Source of the DNA: Centipeda artemidis DSM 19719
Lineage (GTDB): Bacteria; Bacillota; Negativicutes; Selenomonadales; Selenomonadaceae
DNA length: 64,000 bases
NCBI RefSeq assembly: GCF_000426665.1
Contig: NZ_AUFU01000007.1
Span: 62,001 to 126,000 of the forward strand
Direction: 5' to 3'
The position numbers were made by a program, and so were the translations under genes. The notes under the pieces were generated by a model. The model had not been told where the DNA came from and searched no databases. It saw nothing but the letters and a program-made list of their open reading frames with translations. Shown in pieces: positions 17,328 to 25,838 of the stretch; the stretch's first letter is position 1, and every line of letters starts with the position of its first letter.

Positions 17328-18872
17328 TTATTTTGCGTAGTCAACGACACGGGTCTCACGGATCACCGTGGCCTTGATCTGTCCCGGATATTCGAGATCC
17401 CCCTCGATCTTCTTTACGATATTATGAACAAGCACTGCGGCGCCCGCATCGTCCACCTTGTCCGGCTGAACCATGACGCGAATCTCACGCCCCGCCTGAA
17501 TGGCAAAGCAACGCTCCACGCCATCAAACGACTCGGCGATCTCCTCGAGTGCCTTGAGCCGTTTGATATAGGACTCAAGGCTCTCGCGACGCGCGCCCGG
17601 CCGTGCCGCAGAGACGGCATCCGCCGCTGCAACAAGAACAGCTTCGACGGTCGTCGCCTCGACATCGCCGTGATGCGATGCGATGATGTTGATGACTTCC
17701 TTCGACTCACGGTACTTGCGTGCGAGATCGGCGCCGACCGTCACATGGGGTCCCTCTACTTCATGGCTGACCGCCTTGCCGATGTCGTGCAGCAGGCCGC
17801 CGCGTTTCGCGAGCATAACGTCGCATTCGAGTTCCGCCGCCATGAGTCCCGCCAGATGGGCAACCTCAATGGAGTGGGCAAGAACGTTCTGTCCGTAGCT
17901 TGTACGGTAGCGCATACGTCCGAGCAGACGCACGAGCTCAGGATGAATGCCATGGACGCCCGTTTCGAACGTCGCCTGTTCGCCCGCATCCTTGATGCGC
18001 TGATCGACTTCGCGCCGCGCCTTCTCAATCATCTCTTCGATGCGGGCGGGATGGATCCGCCCGTCCTGAATGAGTTTTTCGAGCGCGATGCGCGCAATCT
18101 CGCGGCGCACAGGGTCGAAGCCCGAGAGGATCACCGCTTCAGGCGTATCATCGATGATGAGATCAATGCCTGTAAGCGTCTCAATCGTGCGAATATTTCG
18201 TCCCTCACGTCCGATGATGCGCCCCTTCATCTCATCGTTCGGGAGCGCAACGACGGATACTGTCGTCTCTGCGACATGATCCGCCGCACAGCGCTGAATG
18301 GCAACGCTTAGAATCTCGCGCGCTGCCTTATCGGACTCCTCCTTCGTCTCGCGGATGTACTCCTTGATCTTGCGCGCCTTCTCATGCTTTAGCTCTTCTT
18401 CCGCCTCCGCCATGAGCACGGTACGTGCATCCTCGGATGTCAGCCCCGAGATGCGCTCGAGTTCCGCACGCTGATTTTCATAAAGTGCGTCAACTTCCGC
18501 CTGCGCCTTTTCAATGCGTGCCTCCTTGCGGGAAAGCCCTTCCTCTTTCTTCTCGATCGATTCGAGCTTGCGGTCGAGATTCTCTTCCTTTTGTATCGCA
18601 CGGCGCTCGAGACGCTGGAGCTCGCTCCGGCGTTCCTTGGCGTCGCGTTCAATGTCCTGCTGGCGGCGCTGAATCTCCTCCTTCGCCTCTAACAGGGCTT
18701 CCTTCTGCTTTGTCTCGGCGCGCTTTTCCGCGTCCTCAACAATGCGTTTTGCTTCGTTCTCGGCTGATCCTATTTTAGCTTCCGCCGTACGCATACGCGC
18801 ATAGTATCCTGCGCCTGCACCGACGATAACAGCAATAATTACCGCTAATAGTTCAGTAACGATAACGGCCAC
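17328..18872 (-). CDS. rny: Ribonuclease Y
   Basis: 514 residues. Membrane-anchored endoribonuclease that starts mRNA decay. Order: membrane helix (about 3-23), long coiled-coil (about 30-200), KH domain with [15 protein letters not shown] near 215, HD domain with [12 protein letters not shown] near 350. First gene of an RNA-turnover transcript. The start is odd: the only canonical start is the GTG at 18872, but it lies inside the AGGAGG ribosome site. An ATC eight bases after it (18863) fits the spacing better. Confidence 0.95.
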   Translation of the reverse strand: MAVIVTELLAVIIAVIVGAGAGYYARMRTAEAKIGSAENEAKRIVEDAEKRAETKQKEALLEAKEEIQRRQQDIERDAKERRSELQRLERRAIQKEENLDRKLESIEKKEEGLSRKEARIEKAQAEVDALYENQRAELERISGLTSEDARTVLMAEAEEELKHEKARKIKEYIRETKEESDKAAREILSVAIQRCAADHVAETTVSVVALPNDEMKGRIIGREGRNIRTIETLTGIDLIIDDTPEAVILSGFDPVRREIARIALEKLIQDGRIHPARIEEMIEKARREVDQRIKDAGEQATFETGVHGIHPELVRLLGRMRYRTSYGQNVLAHSIEVAHLAGLMAAELECDVMLAKRGGLLHDIGKAVSHEVEGPHVTVGADLARKYRESKEVINIIASHHGDVEATTVEAVLVAAADAVSAARPGARRESLESYIKRLKALEEIAESFDGVERCFAIQAGREIRVMVQPDKVDDAGAAVLVHNIVKKIEGDLEYPGQIKATVIRETRVVDYAK

Positions 18873-18920
18873 CTCCTCGTTTTCAAAGTTCCAATTTATT
18901 GCTAGAAAATACTCCCATTC

Positions 18921-18949
18921 ATTTTAATAGTTTTTGACAATAGTGTCAA
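18921..18949 (-). promoter_or_regulatory. Sigma-A promoter for rny, with palindrome over the -35
   Basis: TTGACA (18944-18949), 17-base spacer, TAAAAT (18921-18926) on the minus strand. The -35 is one arm of TTGACA-N4-TGTCAA (18934-18949), a possible repressor site. Confidence 0.75.
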
Positions 18950-19028
18950 GAATGCAATCCATGCTCTTATCGCTCCGGCCGCCCACGATATTTTAATCTT
19001 TCTCGTAAAAAAAATGACGTTTCTACTA

Positions 19029-19058
19029 TAGACAATTACATGGGAATTTGTTTATACT
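19029..19058 (+). promoter_or_regulatory. Sigma-A type promoter for the M48 protease gene
   Basis: TAGACA (19029-19034), 18-base spacer, TATACT (19053-19058), about 30 bases before the start codon and divergent from the rny promoter. Confidence 0.65.
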
Positions 19059-19090
19059 TTATTCATGTGTTCACAGGAAAAGGAGGGAAT

Positions 19091-20170
19091 ATGATGCGGA
19101 AAAATAAGTTTCTGCACGGCGGTGTGACGCTCGCCGTCTCGCTCTCTATGGCGGCGGGCGTGACGCTCGGCACGCCTGCGGTGGCCGAGGCAGGCATCGG
19201 CAATATCATCGGCGCCGTCATAGGCGGTACGATCGCAGCGTCCGAAATGAACAAACAAATCAAGTACTACAATACGACGGAGGAGGGGCGCCAGGCACTC
19301 TTTGGAGAGCTGCAGGAGAAATACGGCGTCTATTACGGTACGGCGCGCAACGAGCAGCTGCACCGTATTTTTTCAAATCTCACCGCAGCGATCGGCGCAA
19401 CGGATCCCACGATTTACGACCGCCCGTACAATTACTTCATCAACAATGACGAGAGCTTCAACGCATTCTGCACGCTCGGACACAATATGAGCGTCAACGT
19501 TGGTCTCTACGACTATCTGACGAACGAGGACGAGATTGCCGTCGTCCTCGCACACGAGATGGGTCACGGACAGAAGGATCATCCCGCGAAAGGGATGAAG
19601 AGCTCCCTCGGTCCCGCCATCCTTGCCAGCGCAACGGGCACAGTACTCGGAGCCATCGCTGCGAACATTTGGAGCGGACAAGGACTCACAAAACCGATGG
19701 AATGGGAAGCGGACAATCTTGCTTTTGAGTATCTGTCGCACTCAAACTACAATCCGGGTGCGACCGCAGCCGTTTGGCAGCGCATGATCGATCTGCAGGG
19801 AAACAATCCTGCAAACGTGTTCAAGATCATGTCCGGTGCCGCCGATCATCCGTCAAATGTAGCGCGCCGCGACAACTATGCGAAAAAACTGACGGCGATG
19901 AGCGGCGGTCATGTTGCTATGGATAATGGTACCGTTCAGATCAACAAAAAGGAGTTCATCGCTCCCGCCGCTGCCGGAGACATGACCTCCGCCGAGCGTG
20001 CCTACTTCGTTATGGGCAATCTTGCCGCCGCGTATAAGAACGGACATGCCCGCTCCGAAGCATATGCCAGCGGCAATACCGTCATGCTCGGCGCACAGCC
20101 CATCATGACGGCGACCGGTAATGACCGCAGTGCAGCAGAGATCGCCACACTTTTGAATCAAATTAAGTAA
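19091..20170 (+). CDS. M48 family metalloprotease, exported
   Basis: 359 residues. Signal peptide with a basic start (MMRKNK) and hydrophobic core to about residue 35, cleaved near AEA. The zinc motif HEMGH (in LAHEMGHGQKDHP near 150) and the downstream EADNLAFEYL supply ligands of M48 peptidases, which act in envelope protein quality control. AGGAGG lies four to seven bases before the double ATG; either Met may be used. The rest of the protein is periplasmic with no extra membrane helix except a weak one near 190. Confidence 0.88.
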   Translation: MMRKNKFLHGGVTLAVSLSMAAGVTLGTPAVAEAGIGNIIGAVIGGTIAASEMNKQIKYYNTTEEGRQALFGELQEKYGVYYGTARNEQLHRIFSNLTAAIGATDPTIYDRPYNYFINNDESFNAFCTLGHNMSVNVGLYDYLTNEDEIAVVLAHEMGHGQKDHPAKGMKSSLGPAILASATGTVLGAIAANIWSGQGLTKPMEWEADNLAFEYLSHSNYNPGATAAVWQRMIDLQGNNPANVFKIMSGAADHPSNVARRDNYAKKLTAMSGGHVAMDNGTVQINKKEFIAPAAAGDMTSAERAYFVMGNLAAAYKNGHARSEAYASGNTVMLGAQPIMTATGNDRSAAEIATLLNQIK

Positions 20171-20187
20171 ATCCGTAAAACGGCATC

Positions 20188-20227
20188 AAAAAAGAGACGA
20201 TTGCAGCGTGCAGTCGTCTCTTTTTTT
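20188..20227. terminator. Bidirectional intrinsic terminator
   Basis: GAGACGA/TCGTCTC stem with a 13-base loop, flanked by A and T runs on both sides, so it can end the M48 gene (plus) and leftward transcripts from the floA group (minus). Confidence 0.8.
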
Positions 20228-20543
20228 GATCGTCCGGCGCAGGATTTTCGCGCCTAACATTGTCATTTCCTCGCCGCGCCAAGAACGCTCCCACGATGCG
20301 TGGATATACAACAGCGTACGCGCACAACATGTGTATCGCGCCGTATGACGTACGGCGAGAGGCATATTATCGCAGCCGCGGAGCATTCCCCCCAACGGGG
20401 CGGTACGGCACGGAGGCTTTCAAGGTCGGACAATGTAAGACCGCCGCTTTGCAGTCCATGGTGCGCAGCGGCAAGAAATATACCCCAAGCCGTGCTAAAA
20501 CGCTAGCCCCATATAATACACAGCGAGGCGCCAAGATAGGGTG
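20228..20543. other. Gap of 316 bases with no convincing gene
   Basis: Between the shared terminator and the stop of the 150-residue gene. Read on the minus strand it holds several short hairpins, such as GCCGTA/TACGGC near 20350 and GGCGC/GCGCC near 20245, and ends at a good terminator. It may be a long 3' region or contain a small RNA. I see no tRNA, tmRNA or clear 6S RNA. Confidence 0.4.
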
Positions 20544-20996
20544 TCATCGCCGTCGAAGTGACAGCGGTTTGCCCAGCACCTCCGCCATCACCACCGCCTG
20601 CTGCATCGCGGCAGGCGTTATCTGCGGCAGGATGCGGTGCGGGACGCGCCGCCGTGCAGACACTGCTGCTGCCTTCTCTGCGGCAGCGCGGCGCTGTTCT
20701 TCTTCTCTGCGGCGGCGTCTCTGCCGCTCCTCTTCGCGCCGTGCTGCCTCCCATGCCGCACGCATCTCTTCCTGCGCGCGCAGGACACCGGTATCTATTG
20801 CGGGCTGTACTTCCTGCGGCACATTGCGCATCGGCGGGATTTCAAATCGCGCCCCCTCTTCCCGACGCTCCACCTTCGTCGTTGGCTTTGGAATTTCATG
20901 CGGGAGTGTCGGCGGGGGCACTTTTTTCTTTCCACGAATCCTATCATCAAGCAGTGATGCGATAACCGCGATCACAATGAGCAGAAGATACTCCAT
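20544..20996 (-). CDS. Hypothetical membrane-anchored protein, Arg/Glu-rich
   Basis: 150 residues. One N-terminal hydrophobic helix (about 1-17), a Pro-rich stretch (27-45) and a strongly charged helix of alternating Arg and Glu (about 80-120), then a C-terminal tail with PAAMQQAVVMAEVLGKPLSLRRR. GAGGAG precedes the ATG. Eleven bases after floA, so likely cotranscribed; possibly a partner of the flotillin-like system, but no family is recognised. Confidence 0.7.
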   Translation of the reverse strand: MEYLLLIVIAVIASLLDDRIRGKKKVPPPTLPHEIPKPTTKVERREEGARFEIPPMRNVPQEVQPAIDTGVLRAQEEMRAAWEAARREEERQRRRRREEEQRRAAAEKAAAVSARRRVPHRILPQITPAAMQQAVVMAEVLGKPLSLRRR

Positions 20997-21006
20997 CTCG
21001 ATCTCC

Positions 21007-22005
21007 TCACTTCACGGGCGGCGTTGGATGTTTCTCATCGGTCTTGCCCGCCGTGCTGATGGCGTGACGCATATCCGTATCCGACTGGATGTTGTTGAGC
21101 TGATAGTAGTCCATGACGCCGAGCTTGCCTTCGCGCAGCGCCTGTGCCATCGCGTGCGGCACTTCTGCCTGTGCCTCGACGACCTTGGCCTCCATCTCCT
21201 GCGTATAGGCCTTCATCTCCTGCTCGCGTGCGACCGCCATCGCGCGGCGCTCCTCCGCCTTTGCCTGCGCGATGCGCTTATCCGCCTCGGCTTGATCGGT
21301 CTGGAGCTCCGCACCGATGTTCCGCCCGACGTCGACGTCCGCAATATCAATGGAAAGGATCTCAAATGCCGTGCCCGCATCGAGCCCTTTGTCCAGCACG
21401 GTCTTGGAGATGTCGTCGGGGTTCGCGAGCACGTCGTTGTGGCTCTCCGAGGAGCCAACCGTCGTAACGATACCCTCGCCGACGCGCGCGATGATGGTCG
21501 GCTCGCCCGCACCGCCGACGAGACGGTCGATGTTTGCGCGCACGGTGACGCGTGCTTTGATCTTCAGCTCGATGCCGTTCGCGGCGACCGCAGAGACAAT
21601 CGGCGTCTCAATGACCTTCGGATTGACGCTCATCTGCACGGCGTCAAGCACGTCGCGCCCCGCGAGATCGATCGCCGCCGCCCGTTCAAAGGGGAGAGCG
21701 ATCTGTGCGCGGTGCGATGCGATGAGCGCGTCGACAACCTTGTCCACGTTGCCGCCCGCAAGGTAATGCGCCTCAAGCTGATTGACGCTGACATCAAGCC
21801 CCGCCTTGTTTGCCTTGATGAGCGGCAGCACGATGCGGCTCGGCGGCACGCGGCGCAGACGCATTCCAATGAGCGACATGATGCCGACGGATACGTTTGC
21901 CGAGATGGCGGATACCCAAAGTCCAAGCGGTACAAAGTGAAGGAAGATCGATACCGCAAGAACGACGATGATAATGAGGAATGCTCCTCCGAACAGTGAT
22001 CCCAT
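21007..22005 (-). CDS. floA: Flotillin-like protein FloA
   Basis: 332 residues. Integral membrane hairpin at about 5-45, then an SPFH-type domain and a C-terminal coiled-coil rich in A, E and Q (about 230-300). FloA organises functional membrane microdomains and membrane fluidity in Firmicutes. The start is ATG 22005 (MGSLFGG), five bases after CAGGAGG. Follows nfeD, its usual partner. Confidence 0.92.
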   Translation of the reverse strand: MGSLFGGAFLIIIVVLAVSIFLHFVPLGLWVSAISANVSVGIMSLIGMRLRRVPPSRIVLPLIKANKAGLDVSVNQLEAHYLAGGNVDKVVDALIASHRAQIALPFERAAAIDLAGRDVLDAVQMSVNPKVIETPIVSAVAANGIELKIKARVTVRANIDRLVGGAGEPTIIARVGEGIVTTVGSSESHNDVLANPDDISKTVLDKGLDAGTAFEILSIDIADVDVGRNIGAELQTDQAEADKRIAQAKAEERRAMAVAREQEMKAYTQEMEAKVVEAQAEVPHAMAQALREGKLGVMDYYQLNNIQSDTDMRHAISTAGKTDEKHPTPPVK

Positions 22006-22043
22006 AAAAACCTCCTGAACAATACCGTCATACAATGCGTGCG

Positions 22044-22676
22044 CTATACAGGGCGCACGACAACGCGGCTGCCGCTGACGGACAGAACGACAACCTGCGT
22101 TCCCTTCTTGATAAACACGCCCTCGGAAACGACGTCAATGGGACGCCCATCGATGCGCACGGTTCCGGAAGGACGCAGCTCCGTGATGACCTCGCCGATC
22201 TTGCCAACGAGTTCGGTATGCTCCTCTGCACTGACAAAGCCGCGCTCAGACCGCGAGCTGTCGTGCAGCACGACCTTGTTCCAAAGTCTGCTCGAGGGCA
22301 GGCGCGAGACGATGAGCATGAAAGCGGCGATGGAGATGAGGAGCGCGATCCCAAGTGCCGCGAGTGCGCCGATATCGCCGCCGAGCGCGAGCACGATGCT
22401 GTAAAGCATCGCCGCGACGCCGAGCCCTGCAAGCAGTCCCACCGTAGGCAGCAGGATCTCCACAATGATCATCAGGACACCCGCAAGGAACACCGCGATA
22501 TGATAGAACTCTACGAGTCCGCGGGTATAATGGCTGCCCCAAAATACGCCCGCCGCAACAAGTCCTAGAAGTACGCCGACGCCGAGTCCCCCCGTCTTGA
22601 CCTCCACCATGACAGAGAGAAACATGACGGCGACGAGAAGCACCTGTACTGCACCGATATCGACAATAAAATCCAT
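22044..22676 (-). CDS. NfeD family membrane protein
   Basis: 210 residues. Four or five membrane helices (about 5-125) followed by a small OB-fold domain (about 140-208), the short NfeD form without a protease part. NfeD proteins pair with SPFH proteins such as FloA, the next gene. AAAGGAGG precedes the ATG. Confidence 0.88.
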   Translation of the reverse strand: MDFIVDIGAVQVLLVAVMFLSVMVEVKTGGLGVGVLLGLVAAGVFWGSHYTRGLVEFYHIAVFLAGVLMIIVEILLPTVGLLAGLGVAAMLYSIVLALGGDIGALAALGIALLISIAAFMLIVSRLPSSRLWNKVVLHDSSRSERGFVSAEEHTELVGKIGEVITELRPSGTVRIDGRPIDVVSEGVFIKKGTQVVVLSVSGSRVVVRPV

Positions 22677-22715
22677 GGGATCGCCTCCTTTTTCTGCCCA
22701 TGTGCTTTCTATAAC

Positions 22716-22744
22716 AAAAAAGCTCCGCGCAGCCCCGCGCGGAG
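22716..22744 (-). terminator. Intrinsic terminator after tRNA-Pro
   Basis: CTCCGCGC/GCGCGGAG stem, six-base loop, then C and six Ts on the minus strand, 17 bases after the tRNA. Confidence 0.85.
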
Positions 22745-22760
22745 TCCCTATGCAGAAAAA

Positions 22761-22837
22761 TGGTCGGAACGACGAGATTTGAACTCACGACCTCTTCCAC
22801 CCCAAGGAAGCGCTCTACCAAACTGAGCTACGTCCCG
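22761..22837 (-). tRNA. tRNA-Pro (anticodon GGG)
   Basis: 77 bases with encoded CCA. Acceptor stem CGGGACG/CGTTCCG (one G-U), D-arm with AGCTCAGTTTGGTAGAGC, anticodon stem CTTCC/GGAAG around loop TTGGGGT, T-arm with GTTCAAATC. Own promoter and terminator. Confidence 0.95.
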
Positions 22838-22847
22838 AACGAATGAT

Positions 22848-22876
22848 ATTATAGCCGTATTTCGCCTTTTTGTCAA
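22848..22876 (-). promoter_or_regulatory. Consensus promoter for tRNA-Pro
   Basis: TTGACA (22871-22876), 17-base spacer, TATAAT (22848-22853): a full consensus match. The -35 overlaps the stop codon end of the upstream SwrB-like gene. Confidence 0.9.
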
Positions 22877-23784
22877 TCCCTTGCAGTCATTTGCTTCATC
22901 AGGCGCAGCGCACCGATCTCAACGCCCGTCTCGCGTGCCACCTGCTCGATCGTACGTCCCGCGCGCAGGAGAGCGCGGGCCTTGCCGATCGCCTCGTCCT
23001 CGGGCGGCAGTGGTTCCTCTGCCGGAGCTGCTGCGCTCGGCTCTGCGGTCTGCATTGCCTGCACCCGTGCGGTAAGGACGGCATCGTCATGCGGGCGTCC
23101 GCTGCTCTCGGGCATCTGACGCAGATACGCATCCGCACGGCTGCGCGGAGAGAGCGGCACCGGCTGCATGGGCGGCGGCTGAATTGCCGGCGTATTCTGC
23201 TGCACTACAGGCGATGCGGCTGTCTGTACCGTGACGGGAGGCATCGTCTCCGCCGTACCGCGCGCCTGCTCGCGCAGGATCGACTGATGAAGCACTGCAG
23301 CGAAGTCATCTCCGTCCACACGCTGCGCGGAGGCTTCTCCGACGGGCGGCAAGGGCATGGTCTGCATCGCCTGCTGCGGCACTGTCATCTGTGCTGCCGT
23401 CTGCTGTACGGGTATTTGCGCCGACGTCTGCGGCACAGGCTGCGCGTTTTGTCCCAAATCGCGCAGACGCCGCTCAAGCTCTTCGATACGCTGGCGCAGT
23501 GCCCACTCGAGCCGCTGCGCGTCCGCAACACGCGTCTCAAGGCGCACACGCCGATCGTCAGCCTCGCGCAGAAGCCCTTCGAGCTTTGTCACATGACTTC
23601 CCAGCCGCTTGATGATGGTATCCGCAGACTGTTGGAGTTCTTTTTTCAGCTTCTCGATCGAAACGGCAAGATCCTCCTCGTCCTCTTCGCTGCGCTGACG
23701 GCGATGGATGACGAAGCGGACGATGAGCAGGAGGACGGCGCCGAGTATGATGAGCGCGCCGAGGATTTCAGTAATGGAAATGAT
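22873..23784 (-). CDS. SwrB-like membrane-anchored flagellar assembly protein, probable non-AUG start
   Basis: As drawn, 303 residues: membrane helix (about 5-25), basic/acidic region, coiled-coil (about 35-95), long Gln/Pro-rich linker and a C-terminal helix-turn-helix-like motif (KARALLRAGRTIEQVARETGV). This architecture, just downstream of the flagellar sigma gene, matches SwrB of Bacillus, which helps FliF/FliG and export-gate maturation. No ATG, GTG or TTG exists between the in-frame TAA at about 23796 and the membrane helix. A GGGAGG site points to ATC (23784) or ATT (23781). The first canonical start is GTG 23592, which would drop the membrane helix. Confidence 0.65.
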   Translation of the reverse strand: MISITEILGALIILGAVLLLIVRFVIHRRQRSEEDEEDLAVSIEKLKKELQQSADTIIKRLGSHVTKLEGLLREADDRRVRLETRVADAQRLEWALRQRIEELERRLRDLGQNAQPVPQTSAQIPVQQTAAQMTVPQQAMQTMPLPPVGEASAQRVDGDDFAAVLHQSILREQARGTAETMPPVTVQTAASPVVQQNTPAIQPPPMQPVPLSPRSRADAYLRQMPESSGRPHDDAVLTARVQAMQTAEPSAAAPAEEPLPPEDEAIGKARALLRAGRTIEQVARETGVEIGALRLMKQMTARD

Positions 23785-23812
23785 GACCGGACGCCTCCCT
23801 TATCCGTATGTG

Positions 23813-24148
23813 TTAGAAACTGATGTCAAGATGCACGCCGCGGCTCGGATCGGCGGCAAGCCGCTGCAAAAGCTCGACTCCTTGATCTTCACCGCCGTCT
23901 CTGCGGCGCCGCCCGTCACCGCCGCGCCCCTGACGCCGCTCGCGCTCAGGGTCGTCCTTTACACGCGCGTCTGCGCTCGCCTCTTCCTTGGCGCGTACCT
24001 GCTTTCGGGCAAGCTCCGCGTCCTCCTTTTGCCGGATGGACTCAAAGCTCTGCTGGATGTTGACCTGATTCTGCATGTTGCTCTGGACATTCCCTGCCTC
24101 GTTGGACTGCGGGAACATCATCTGCATACTGATAGGAGTGACATTCAT
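23813..24148 (-). CDS. Small conserved hydrophilic protein of the fliA-fapA cluster
   Basis: 111 residues, no membrane helix. An N-terminus rich in Met, Gln and Asn (MNVTPISMQMMFPQ), then a strongly charged middle rich in Lys, Glu, Arg and Asp, and the end GVHLDISF. I do not recognise a described family. Similar small charged proteins starting with a conserved ...I.MQ..FP.S motif occur next to fapA and fliA in flagellar clusters, to my knowledge without a function. Between fapA and the SwrB-like gene. Confidence 0.7.
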   Translation of the reverse strand: MNVTPISMQMMFPQSNEAGNVQSNMQNQVNIQQSFESIRQKEDAELARKQVRAKEEASADARVKDDPERERRQGRGGDGRRRRDGGEDQGVELLQRLAADPSRGVHLDISF

Positions 24149-24165
24149 AGCGGCACCTGCCTCTC

Positions 24166-25782
24166 TTAAAGGATCGCTGTAACGATTTCTCCATCCACCA
24201 TGCGCATCTTCGTATGCCGAAGTTCCTCCTCAACCTTACGCTTGACACCGTTGAGCGAGATGTTGACCCCGGGGAAAATCGTGTCCGTCGCGGAGACGCT
24301 GCCCTGCTTCATCTCGTCCAGCTCCACGCGCATAGCGGCAAGTTCCTCCTGCATCTGCTTGATCTTCCCTGCAAGCGGGAACTGCACTTTCGTCAATTGC
24401 AGCATCTGCTCTTTGCGCTTATCCGAGAGCTTCGACATATCCTGCTTCTTAAGGGTTTCAAGGGACAGCTTGATCTCGGTCAGCCGCTTCTCATCCTCTT
24501 TGCACTCTTTTTCAAGTGCGTCATAGCGCTGCTGAAGATTGGGATCAATGCCGACAAAAATATTGGTCTGCACATAGAAGTTATTGCCGAATACGCTCGC
24601 GTGTACGGATTCCCCGGCACCCACCGAGCCGCCCGTGATGATGCCGCGCTTGCCCTCGACGGTGACGTGATGTCCCGCGCGCATCTCCGAATGGAGAACC
24701 ACGTCATTGACAAAGATGTCGCGCCCGGCGGAGATGTTCGCATTCTCGACAAAGGAGATGCTGACATCTTCTTCCGCCCGGATCTTTCCGATGTTCATGC
24801 CGCGGATGCCGCCGTGGACGATGACGTTGCGCCCTGTGACCTCCGCACCGCCGACCATGCCCTTGATCTCGATATCGCCCGCCGCCTTGACAACGAATCC
24901 GCTTTCCACGTCGCCGCGAATCTCAACGCTTCCGGCAAAATCAATATTTCCCGTGCCGACGTCAACGCTCGAATCGATCACAAGATGCGGGTCGATGCTG
25001 ATCTTGCCGTCATCCACGATCTGACCGTCGATCATAGCGACGAGTTCATGGTCGTTGACGATCTTTGTGTTCTTGCCCTGCGGCAGCTGTGCGGGCTTGC
25101 CCGGCTTCGGCGCGATATCCTCCCCGAATACGTTCTTCCCCGGAATACCCAGCGTCTCCGGGATGCGAACGGCAACAACATCGCCGATCTGCGCCCGGAT
25201 AAAGATATTCATATCCTTGTAGTCGACGCGGTCATAGGCACGCGCGGCAGGACGCCCCTTCTCCCCCATGTCGAATTTCTTTTCGATGCGTGCATCCGTC
25301 CCTGCCTCGGGTGCTGTACCGCGCGCTGCCATAAAGGGTGTCATGCGCGATACGCCGCGGCTGATTGCCTCGCGGTCGATCCCGTAAACGATTTTCTTCT
25401 CCGCCAGCGCTTCAAGGATGTCGGCCGTGCTCGGCGGAATGTTCCCCTGTTTATCGTCGAACCGGACGGCGGCGGACATCGCGTCGCGCGCGATTTCAAT
25501 GGTGAAGGGAATGATCTTATTCTCCTCCCCCTCTTCCTCCTCCGGCGCAGGGTCGAGCTTCGTCTCCGTTCCGTCCGCCGCACGCACAAGGCGCGCAAGC
25601 TGAAGGACATCGTAATCCGTTATGCCCGCGGAATCAAGGTGTTGGCGGATATCCGCCAGCTCGATGATTGCACTGTCCTCCCCCTCCGGATAGACGGTCA
25701 GATAGTTTCCATCCGCTTTCAGCGCGAGCAAAAAGCCCTCGCGCTTGCTCCCAACGGTTTTGTCCACAGGACCACGCTCCAT
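24166..25782 (-). CDS. fapA: FapA family protein (DUF342, flagellar assembly protein A)
   Basis: 538 residues. N-terminal regulatory part (about 1-190), a repeated beta-helix part with many Gly/Asp turns (about 190-400) and a C-terminal coiled-coil (about 410-490). FapA proteins are widespread in Firmicutes motility clusters and affect flagellar assembly, mechanism unclear. The ATG at 25782 overlaps its GAAGG site; GTG at 25767 (residue 6) is a possible alternative start. Follows fliA. Confidence 0.85.
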   Translation of the reverse strand: MERGPVDKTVGSKREGFLLALKADGNYLTVYPEGEDSAIIELADIRQHLDSAGITDYDVLQLARLVRAADGTETKLDPAPEEEEGEENKIIPFTIEIARDAMSAAVRFDDKQGNIPPSTADILEALAEKKIVYGIDREAISRGVSRMTPFMAARGTAPEAGTDARIEKKFDMGEKGRPAARAYDRVDYKDMNIFIRAQIGDVVAVRIPETLGIPGKNVFGEDIAPKPGKPAQLPQGKNTKIVNDHELVAMIDGQIVDDGKISIDPHLVIDSSVDVGTGNIDFAGSVEIRGDVESGFVVKAAGDIEIKGMVGGAEVTGRNVIVHGGIRGMNIGKIRAEEDVSISFVENANISAGRDIFVNDVVLHSEMRAGHHVTVEGKRGIITGGSVGAGESVHASVFGNNFYVQTNIFVGIDPNLQQRYDALEKECKEDEKRLTEIKLSLETLKKQDMSKLSDKRKEQMLQLTKVQFPLAGKIKQMQEELAAMRVELDEMKQGSVSATDTIFPGVNISLNGVKRKVEEELRHTKMRMVDGEIVTAIL

Positions 25783-25838
25783 CCTTCAAAATTGCGCTGC
25801 TGTTTCAACGATTCAACGCAATATTCCCTACAACATCC

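Noticed and set aside
20186-20395. 69-codon frame on the minus strand
   Set aside because: It runs through the shared terminator and has no family or good ribosome site.
20228-20543. 6S RNA or tmRNA
   Set aside because: No terminal tRNA-like end, tag frame or long closing stem with central bubble could be made out.
22246-22821. 191-codon frame across nfeD and the tRNA
   Set aside because: It overlaps tRNA-Pro and the nfeD coding frame and has no homology-like features.
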